NCBI RefSeq assembly: GCF_024662215.1
Contig: NZ_CP096115.1
Span: 1,488,001 to 1,552,000, forward strand
Direction of reading: 5' to 3'
Length of the DNA stretch: 64,000 bases
Source of the DNA: Methanoplanus endosymbiosus
GTDB taxonomy: Archaea; Halobacteriota; Methanomicrobia; Methanomicrobiales; Methanomicrobiaceae
Under the pieces are notes generated by a model. It ran no database searches. It saw only the letters and a list, made by a program, of their open reading frames with translations, and was not told the origin of the DNA. This document shows positions 58,030 to 64,000 of the stretch, one piece after another (the stretch's first letter is position 1; the number at the start of each line of letters is the position of its first letter). A program made the position numbers and the translations under genes.

Positions 58030-58176
58030 AATGACTACTATATACCGCTTGAAAAAAAGATGATGAAATTAAAAGAAGGGATACTGAAAAGTGAAGAGGA
58101 AGAGATTCTTAATTTCATCCTCAGAAAACACAGCTCAGAATACGGTCATACACTTTTCATAACAGAGAATGCATAA
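58030..58176 (+). pseudogene. C-terminal remnant of a class I methyltransferase paralogue
   Basis: The frame DYYIPLEKKMMKLK ... EEEEILNFIL ... SSEYGHTLFITENA ends at TAA 58174-58176. It aligns with the last ~50 residues of the next gene (DYYIPLEKKVMKLKGEKHDK, EEEEILDFIL, SNEYGYAFFIAEKIE). No upstream start or catalytic domain is present. Remnant of a tandem duplicate. Confidence 0.75.
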
Positions 58177-58261
58177 ATATATCTCAACTGACGGCCCTGA
58201 AGATAGGACCACCCGATCTTTTTACCACAAAGATTGTATTGCCTGAGAAAAATTAGTAGAT

Positions 58262-59008
58262 ATGGACGATTCATATTTCTTCAGTATATATGAAGGCCTG
58301 CCCCGGCAGGGGCCGGGAGATAACAGTTGCACGGCAAAAGCATTTGCTCTGACAGCACCCCCTCCGGGAAAAACGGAAATTATTGATATTGGCTGTGGAA
58401 ACGGTATGCAAACCATTGCACTTGCAAAACTATGCAGCGACTGTATGATAACTGCAATTGATATTTATCAGCCTTTCCTTGATGAACTGGAAGAAAGGGC
58501 TGAGAAAGAGGGGGTTGAAGAGAAAATAAAAACAATCTGTACCTCTATGGATGAACTGGACTTCAAAGAGGAAATATTTGATATTCTCTGGGCTGAAGGG
58601 TCTATTTTCATACTTGGAGTTGAAGAAGCAGTAAGCAAATGGAAAAGCCTTCTTAAACCGGGCGGAAAAATTGCATTTACTGAAGCTGTCTGGATCACAG
58701 AAGAACGAACAGCTGTAGCTGAGGAGTTCTGGCTTAATGGATATCCGGGCATGAAAAATGAGGAGGAAATATGCCATATTCTCGAATCAGCCGGATTTAA
58801 GAACGTCAAAAAATTCAGGCTGCCGGATTCTGCATGGCTGAAGGATTACTACATCCCGCTTGAGAAGAAGGTTATGAAACTTAAGGGAGAGAAACACGAT
58901 AAAGAGGAGGAAGAGATACTTGACTTTATTCTGTCAGAGATTGAAATATTTAGAAAATACAGCAATGAATATGGATATGCATTCTTTATTGCAGAAAAAA
59001 TAGAGTGA
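58262..59008 (+). CDS. Class I SAM-dependent methyltransferase (small-molecule type)
   Basis: 248 residues. The SAM motif DIGCGNGMQTIALA (about 41-54), AIDIYQPFLDEL (motif II), ILWAEGSIFILG and LKPGGKIAFTEAVW are the Rossmann methyltransferase core of methyltransferase-11/25 type. The substrate is unknown. A dead C-terminal copy lies directly upstream, showing a past tandem duplication. The next gene, a flavoprotein, starts 50 bases later. Confidence 0.87.
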   Translation: MDDSYFFSIYEGLPRQGPGDNSCTAKAFALTAPPPGKTEIIDIGCGNGMQTIALAKLCSDCMITAIDIYQPFLDELEERAEKEGVEEKIKTICTSMDELDFKEEIFDILWAEGSIFILGVEEAVSKWKSLLKPGGKIAFTEAVWITEERTAVAEEFWLNGYPGMKNEEEICHILESAGFKNVKKFRLPDSAWLKDYYIPLEKKVMKLKGEKHDKEEEEILDFILSEIEIFRKYSNEYGYAFFIAEKIE

Positions 59009-59058
59009 AGAGATGGGATTTTGTAAAAATTCGATAAATCAGAAGGGGAGGATTCTAA

Positions 59059-59667
59059 ATGAAAGTTGTAATGTTTAACGGAAGTCCGAGGAAGAAGGGC
59101 AATACAGGAATTTTACTAAAAGAGGTTGAAAAAACCCTGAATGATGAAGGTATAGAGACAGAGATTGTGCAGATTGCCGGAAAGAAATTTCACGGATGCA
59201 CAGCCTGTATGAAGTGCTTTGAGAACCAGGACTGCAAATGTGTCTTCGATGACGATTTTATCAATAATTGTATTGAAAAGATGGCTGATGCAGACGGGAT
59301 AATCATAGGATCACCCACATATTTTGCAGATGTTTCAGCTGAAACAAAAGCTCTTATTGATAGAGCTGGTTTTGTCGGCACAGCAAACGGAGGTCTTTTC
59401 AGAAGAAAAGCAGGGGCTGCTGTAGTTGCTGTAAGACGGGCCGGTGCAGTGCATGCCTACGATACAATAAACCACTTCTTTGGAATAAGCAGTATGTTTA
59501 CTGTCGGGTCATCTTACTGGAATCTTGGAATCGGACTTGATGAAGGGGATGTACTGAAGGATGAAGAGGGCCTTTTAACGATGCAGGAGCTTGGAAAAAA
59601 TATGGCCTGGCTTTTGAGGAAGATAAATTCAGACGGAAAAGAGGAAGAAGAAGAGGAAATAATCTGA
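59059..59667 (+). CDS. Flavodoxin-fold NAD(P)H reductase / iron-sulfur flavoprotein
   Basis: 202 residues. GSPRKKGNT binds FMN phosphate; [19 protein letters not shown] is the second FMN loop; cysteines in [17 protein letters not shown] (about 47-63) match the Isf-type cluster. The C-terminus is a run of Glu. GGGGAGG precedes the ATG. Related to 32034-32606. Electron acceptor unknown. Confidence 0.85.
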   Translation: MKVVMFNGSPRKKGNTGILLKEVEKTLNDEGIETEIVQIAGKKFHGCTACMKCFENQDCKCVFDDDFINNCIEKMADADGIIIGSPTYFADVSAETKALIDRAGFVGTANGGLFRRKAGAAVVAVRRAGAVHAYDTINHFFGISSMFTVGSSYWNLGIGLDEGDVLKDEEGLLTMQELGKNMAWLLRKINSDGKEEEEEEII

Positions 59668-59819
59668 ATTAATTCCGGAATCAGGGACTGCAAAATCCTC
59701 CAGGTGAACACTGCTGTCAGCCGGAAATATTTCCGGAATTATTATCATCAAAGTCAATTTTTATTATCCTTAAGGACTGATATTTAAGATCCAGAGATTA
59801 TCTGAAATAAGGATCTAAT

Positions 59820-60365
59820 ATGAGTCAAAATACAGAAAACAGAATTACAGACAAAAAAGAGCAGGGGACAATAGAGAAAACATTTGAAAAATTCCTCTGG
59901 AGCCTCAGGTATGTCGTAATTTTGGGAGTGATATTCGGCGCACTCAGTGCCATTGTTCTCTTCATTATCGGTTCAAAGGAAATTCTTGATATAATTATCG
60001 AGAGTGTTTCTATCACATCCGGCCATGTAAGTCATGAATCCATACTTGTTGGCCTGATTGGAGCAATTGACTTTTACCTGATTGGTCTTGTCCTGCTGAT
60101 ATTCAGCTTTGGAACATATGAACTGTTTATATCCGAACTTGATATCGCAAGAAAATGCGGGGGATTTGCAAGCATTCTTGAGGTTAAGAATCTCGATGAT
60201 CTCAAGAACAAGATAATCAAGGTCATAATCATGGTCCTGATTGTAAACTTCTTCCAGAGGATATTATCTATGGAAATGACTAATGCCATGGATATGCTCA
60301 GTATGGCAGTTTCCATCTGTGTAATATGTATAGGGGTTTACTTCCTTGGGAAGCATAACTATTAA
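59820..60365 (+). CDS. YqhA/UPF0114-family membrane protein
   Basis: 181 residues with four transmembrane segments (about 30-52, 75-98, 128-146, 155-173). The N-terminal FEKFLWSLRYVVILGVIFG and the loop ELFISELDIARK fit the YqhA (UPF0114) family of unknown function. Ends before a strong stem-loop terminator. Confidence 0.82.
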   Translation: MSQNTENRITDKKEQGTIEKTFEKFLWSLRYVVILGVIFGALSAIVLFIIGSKEILDIIIESVSITSGHVSHESILVGLIGAIDFYLIGLVLLIFSFGTYELFISELDIARKCGGFASILEVKNLDDLKNKIIKVIIMVLIVNFFQRILSMEMTNAMDMLSMAVSICVICIGVYFLGKHNY

Positions 60366-60381
60366 TCCGGAAATTGTCCAT

Positions 60382-60404
60382 ACAAATAAATTTTTTATTT
60401 GTTT
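60382..60404. terminator. Bidirectional stem-loop terminator between yqhA-like and ykgJ-like genes
   Basis: Perfect 9-bp stem ACAAATAAA (60382-60390), loop TTT, TTTATTTGT (60394-60402). The six-T run in the middle and T-rich right arm serve the plus strand; the stem read on the minus strand serves the convergent gene at 60451. Confidence 0.5.
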
Positions 60405-60450
60405 GATATGCAGCCCGAAATGAAGTTAAACTGTCAGTCAGACCAAATTT

Positions 60451-60933
60451 TCACGTCCTGACAGTATACCCGGCTTTTCTTAATTTATCTATGATGATTC
60501 TGTCCCATTTTTTTGTGTCAGGTTCTCTTATGTCCTTTATTTCTTCCTGCCGGAATTTCTCAAGTTCGGATGTCTCCGCCGAGAAGTAACGATCTTCCAT
60601 CACCCTGCCGGCCCTCTTCCCGTTTTTGTCAAGAATCAGAATTCTCCAGCAGGAATAGCTTTTGCACATTTCAGTTCTTGTTGCATGGACTGTGCAGCAG
60701 ACGCGGTTGTTCTCCGGATCTGCCCTGAGAAAAGGGCAGGCACATGGTTCTTTATCAAATATGCTTCTGTCTGAAAAGAGATGCCTTTTGTCCTCATCAA
60801 CGATTACGTGGTGCTCCTCGTTTGTGTACTCATTCCGGATTTTAAACTCATATTCTCCGGTCTGCTCAATAATTACAAGGACAAGTCCAAGGCATGAGCA
60901 GCACTCCCCGCACTGCTGACAGTAAAATGACAT
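60451..60933 (-). CDS. YkgJ-family cysteine-cluster (Fe/Zn-binding) protein
   Basis: 160 residues from ATG 60933 (MSFYCQQCGECCSCLG), with an 11-codon upstream extension rejected because the family starts here. The N-terminal CxxCGxCC cluster, EPCACPFL, CCTVHATR and MCKSYSCW are the YkgJ/UPF0153 metal-binding cysteines. Probably binds an iron-sulfur cluster or zinc; role unknown. Single gene, convergent with the YqhA gene. Confidence 0.87.
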   Translation of the reverse strand: MSFYCQQCGECCSCLGLVLVIIEQTGEYEFKIRNEYTNEEHHVIVDEDKRHLFSDRSIFDKEPCACPFLRADPENNRVCCTVHATRTEMCKSYSCWRILILDKNGKRAGRVMEDRYFSAETSELEKFRQEEIKDIREPDTKKWDRIIIDKLRKAGYTVRT

Positions 60934-61115
60934 ATTTAATCCTGAATAGTATATTATATCAGACAATTGATATATCCAACATATTTTTGCAATCCGGATA
61001 TGAGCACAGTCACTCTTTTGTCAGAACAAACTACAAGGCGCAGCAATTGTAAAACGCATACAACACCATTCTTTAGAGATAGACATTTATACTGTTGTAA
61101 CCAATATACAATACA

Positions 61116-61703
61116 ATGACACACACCACAAGACTGAAAGATATAGCATCTCTCAATCTGGGCCGGCCATTCAGAAGGAAACTTGAGCATGACAGCTCGG
61201 GCACTGTCTGCATCATACAAAACAGAGACATTCTTCCGGACAGCACAATAGATTACAACAACTGCCTGAGACTGTCTCCTTTTGATGTCAGTGATAAACA
61301 CAGGGTGAATAAAGGAGATATCCTTTTTCGCTCACGCGGGCCGGATACCTGCTCTGCAATCATCGAAGAGGAAACTGAAGAAGCAGTCTTTGCCTCCCCG
61401 CTTATGAAAATAGAAGTAAATGACAGAGAACAGGTTTTACCAGAATACTTAAACTGGTTCTTAAATCAGAGACCATCACAGGCGTACTATGCAAACAACA
61501 GGAGGGGCTCTGTTGTTATGATGATAAGTATCTCCACACTTTCAGAATTACCCGTATTTATTCCGGAACTTAAGAAACAAAAAGGTTTTGTAGAATTCTC
61601 TGAACTGATTAAAAGGGAGAGAAGGACATCTGAAAAACTTTCAGAGAAGAGAGAAAAGATCAGCCTGGCGATTTTAGAGAGAACAATGAAGGGTGAAGCA
61701 TAA
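61116..61703 (+). CDS. hsdS: Type I restriction specificity subunit, single-domain (half HsdS)
   Basis: 195 residues, about half a usual HsdS. One target-recognition domain (LKDIASLNLGRPFRR...GDILFRSRGPDT...RRGSVVMMISISTLSELPVFIP) is followed by one conserved helical spacer (FVEFSELIKRERRTSEKLSEKREK). Two copies would be needed per complex, giving a palindromic target. The stop overlaps the hsdM ATG (TAATG). A box A-like sequence lies at about 61085-61110, and there is no ribosome binding site. Confidence 0.87.
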   Translation: MTHTTRLKDIASLNLGRPFRRKLEHDSSGTVCIIQNRDILPDSTIDYNNCLRLSPFDVSDKHRVNKGDILFRSRGPDTCSAIIEEETEEAVFASPLMKIEVNDREQVLPEYLNWFLNQRPSQAYYANNRRGSVVMMISISTLSELPVFIPELKKQKGFVEFSELIKRERRTSEKLSEKREKISLAILERTMKGEA

Positions 61704-63226
61704 TGGCATATAATTCAGATTTCAAAATAGAACAAAAGGACATCAATGACGCAGCCTGGGCAGCATGCGATACATTCAGAGGAGTAGTTGATCCTGCACA
61801 GTATAAGGACTACATTCTCGTCACATTATTTTTAAAATACATATCCGATGTATGGAATCAGCATTACCGGGAGTATAAAGAAAAATTCGGAGATGATAAA
61901 GAAAGAATCCTCCGAAGACTTGAACGTGAGAGATTTGTACTTCCGGAAGAATCCAACTTCTACACCCTGTATAAAAGGCGCAATGAGAATAATATCGGAG
62001 AACTGATAAATGAAGCCCTTGTCGCTGTTGAAGACAAAAACAGGTCAAAACTGGAGGGCGTATTCCGGAATATAGACTTTAACAGTGAATCCAACCTTGG
62101 CAGGACAAAAGAGAGAAACCGCCGGCTGAAGACCCTGCTTGAGGATTTTAATAAACCACAACTGGATATGAGCCCGGGCAATGTCTCAGAAGATGTGATC
62201 GGAAATACATACATATATCTGATTGAGAAATTTGCATCCGATGCAGGAAAGAAGGCTGGGGAATTTTACACACCACACGCAGTATCAAAGCTTATTGCTA
62301 AACTTGCAAAGCCAAAAGATGGCGACAGGATCTGCGATCCTTCCTGTGGTTCCGGGGGACTGTTGATTGAAGCCGGAAGAGAGGTTGGAAGTGACAATTA
62401 TGCTCTCTTTGGTATGGAGGTTAACGGCAGCACCTGGGCACTTGCACGGATGAATATGTTCCTTCATAACGCTGACGGGGCAAGAATTGAATGGTGCAAT
62501 ACTCTGACAAACCCCGCCCTGGTCGATGGTGACCGCCTGATGAAGTTTAATGTTGTTGTTGCCAATCCTCCGTTCAGTCTGGATAAATGGGGTGCTGACG
62601 TAGCTGAAACTGACATATTCAACCGCTTCTGGCGCGGCATTCCTCCGAAGAGCAAGGGCGACTGGGCGTTTATAAGCCACATGATAGAAGCGGCACTCAA
62701 TAAGGAGGGCCGTGTTGCCGTAGTTGTCCCACACGGCGTATTATTCCGTTCAGCAAAGGAAGGAAAAATCCGTCGGAAAATGATCGAGGAGAACCTCCTT
62801 GATGCAGTAATTGGCCTGCCTGCAAACCTCTTTCCGACTACCAGCATTCCGGTTGCAATCTTAGTCTTTGACCGCAGCCGTGAAAGAGGCGGAGATAATG
62901 AGAACAGACGAGATGTATTATTTATTGACGCAAGTTCTGAGTATATCTCCGGAAAAAACCAGAATTCACTCTCAGATTTACAACTGGACAGGATTGTTAA
63001 GACATACTATGACCGCACAGATGTGGAAAAATACGCTCATGTTGCCAATATGGAAGAGATTGAAGAGAATGACTTCAACCTCAACATTCCCCGCTATGTG
63101 GACACCTTTGAAGAGGAGGAGGAGATTGACATAGATGCAGTTCAGATGGAGATTGATGAACTTGAAAAAGAACTCGGTGAAATCCGTCTGAAGATGGCCC
63201 ATAAACTTGATGAGATCCGGAGATGA
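61703..63226 (+). CDS. hsdM: Type I restriction-modification DNA methyltransferase subunit
   Basis: 507 residues. An N-terminal HsdM helical domain (about 10-150) precedes the N6-adenine methylase: GEFYTP (186-191), SAM motif DPSCGSGG (212-219), catalytic NPPFS (288-292), FISHMIEAAL, and a C-terminal helix. Methylates adenine in the target set by HsdS. Overlaps hsdS by one base; dinD follows after four bases, so hsdS-hsdM-dinD is one operon. No hsdR in the window; it may follow to the right. Confidence 0.95.
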   Translation: MAYNSDFKIEQKDINDAAWAACDTFRGVVDPAQYKDYILVTLFLKYISDVWNQHYREYKEKFGDDKERILRRLERERFVLPEESNFYTLYKRRNENNIGELINEALVAVEDKNRSKLEGVFRNIDFNSESNLGRTKERNRRLKTLLEDFNKPQLDMSPGNVSEDVIGNTYIYLIEKFASDAGKKAGEFYTPHAVSKLIAKLAKPKDGDRICDPSCGSGGLLIEAGREVGSDNYALFGMEVNGSTWALARMNMFLHNADGARIEWCNTLTNPALVDGDRLMKFNVVVANPPFSLDKWGADVAETDIFNRFWRGIPPKSKGDWAFISHMIEAALNKEGRVAVVVPHGVLFRSAKEGKIRRKMIEENLLDAVIGLPANLFPTTSIPVAILVFDRSRERGGDNENRRDVLFIDASSEYISGKNQNSLSDLQLDRIVKTYYDRTDVEKYAHVANMEEIEENDFNLNIPRYVDTFEEEEEIDIDAVQMEIDELEKELGEIRLKMAHKLDEIRR

Positions 63227-63230
63227 TCAG

Positions 63231-64000
63231 ATGAACTCAGAAAACATTGAAAAAAAGCACCATCTGACTTTTGAGGAGATGAAACAGACAGATCCTGATG
63301 GGAGTGAATTCTGGATGGCACGTCGGTTATCCAGAGTTTTAGAATATGCAGAGTTCCGGAATTTTCAGCCGGTGATTGAGAAAGCAAAAAAGGCCTGCGT
63401 AAATAGTGGCCAGAATGTAAAAGACCATTTCGTGGAGATGCACGAGATGGTCAGGATAGGTTCAGGCGCTGAAAGAAAAATGGACTCATACGCTCTCTCA
63501 CGCTATGCCTGCTACCTGATTGTTCAGAACGGAGATCCGTCAAAACCGGTTATTGCCAATGGCCAGACATATTTTGCCATTCAGACACGAAGGCAGGAAC
63601 TGGCTGATGATGAGGCTTTTCAGCGCCTTAAAGAGGAGGAAAAACGGTTGTTTCTTCGTTCCGAGATGCGTGAGCACAACAAACAGCTCATGGAGGCAGC
63701 ACAGCAGGCCGGTGTTGTTTCCGGGATGGACTTTGCTGTTTTTCAGAACCACGGGTACAGGGGACTTTATGGCGGACTGGATGCCAAAGCGATTCATAAG
63801 AGAAAACAACTGAAGAAGAACCAGAAGATCCTTGACAATATGGGCAGCACTGAACTTGCAGCCAATCTCTTCCGTGCAACACAGACCGACGAAAAGATAC
63901 GCAGGGAAGAGATCCGGGGAAAAAATAACGCCAACAGGACACATCTTGAAGTCGGCAGCAAGGTGCGCCAGACAATTGAAGAACTTGGCGGAACTATGCC
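63231..64000 (+). CDS. dinD: DinD-like DNA-damage-inducible protein (truncated by window end)
   Basis: 257 codons visible, open to the window edge. The N-terminal BRO-N-type domain FWMARRLSRVLEYAEFRNF, then SRYACYLIVQNGDPSKPVI and GQTYFAIQTRRQEL, is near-diagnostic of DinD. In E. coli DinD is SOS-induced and inhibits RecA; homologues often sit inside type I restriction loci, as here. ATG 63231 lies four bases after the hsdM stop, and the GGAGATGATC sequence before it serves as ribosome binding site. Confidence 0.9.
   Translation, partial: MNSENIEKKHHLTFEEMKQTDPDGSEFWMARRLSRVLEYAEFRNFQPVIEKAKKACVNSGQNVKDHFVEMHEMVRIGSGAERKMDSYALSRYACYLIVQNGDPSKPVIANGQTYFAIQTRRQELADDEAFQRLKEEEKRLFLRSEMREHNKQLMEAAQQAGVVSGMDFAVFQNHGYRGLYGGLDAKAIHKRKQLKKNQKILDNMGSTELAANLFRATQTDEKIRREEIRGKNNANRTHLEVGSKVRQTIEELGGTM

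Overview
The window looks like chromosomal DNA of a methanogenic euryarchaeon, most likely of the order Methanomicrobiales (inference from gene content; no rRNA is present). Pointers are coenzyme F420 biosynthesis (cofH), methanofuran biosynthesis (mfnA), diphthamide synthesis (dph2), the archaeal riboflavin synthase ribC next to ribH, archaeal hpt, an archaeal signal peptidase with His in place of the catalytic Lys, GGTGAT-type ribosome binding sites and AT-rich box A promoters.

Layout. 0-2.4 kb (minus): a surface protein (COG1361/CARDB type) followed by an ABC ATPase and a MacB-like permease that leaves the window. 2.6-16.7 kb: mscS, two small membrane genes, serA, ppsA, mfnA, hpt, dph2, a METTL5-like methyltransferase, an MFS exporter, a HEAT-repeat membrane protein, and a PAS protein followed by a KaiC-like protein without a P-loop. 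16.8-21.7 kb is a mobile-element graveyard around an intact tRNA-Gln gene: a 26-nt tRNA-Gln 5' fragment touching the end hairpin of a TnpB element, a tyrosine-integrase pseudogene broken by a 245-bp MITE and by a second, complete-looking 1322-bp TnpB element, and a 46-bp element remnant. 21.8-27.5 kb: signal peptidase, cofH, recQ, a small TPR protein and a ribbon-helix-helix/coiled-coil protein. 27.6-31.9 kb: a 166-bp non-autonomous relative of the TnpB element, then a 1367-residue acidic TPR protein with 65-residue tandem repeats. 32-40 kb: housekeeping genes (flavoprotein, DUF123, metallo-beta-lactamase, thiC, purE, HAD, class V aminotransferase, ribC, ribH, class I aminotransferase). 40-46.4 kb: a small multidrug-export-type membrane protein, two low-molecular-weight phosphatase/arsenate-reductase-like genes (one with Asn-rich repeats and an extra domain), and a Yip1 membrane protein followed by a second copy of the COG1361 + ATPase + permease module. 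46.4-61 kb: GerW/DUF2953 pair, a cache lipoprotein, an orphan DNA methyltransferase, trpB2, a COG3199 kinase, DUF1805, a regulator, a cytosolic chemoreceptor, pgk, a methyltransferase with an adjacent dead tail of a paralogue, a flavoprotein, YqhA and YkgJ. 61.1-64 kb: the start of a type I restriction-modification locus in the order half-size hsdS, hsdM, dinD (cut by the window end; no hsdR seen).

The most instructive signals are in the mobile-element region. Removing the 1322-bp TnpB element rejoins the integrase codons in frame, which fixes both element ends, a TTTAT target-adjacent motif and the predicted guide. The 166-bp and 46-bp relatives share the same ends and TTTAN flank. Removing the MITE together with one copy of its 6-bp target duplication also restores the integrase frame. 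The other TnpB abuts a tRNA-Gln fragment, so the guide expected from its position would match the remaining tRNA-Gln gene over 17 nt. A 57-bp two-hairpin repeat occurs at 26.1 and 52.9 kb. All calls come from reading the sequence; no database search was run.
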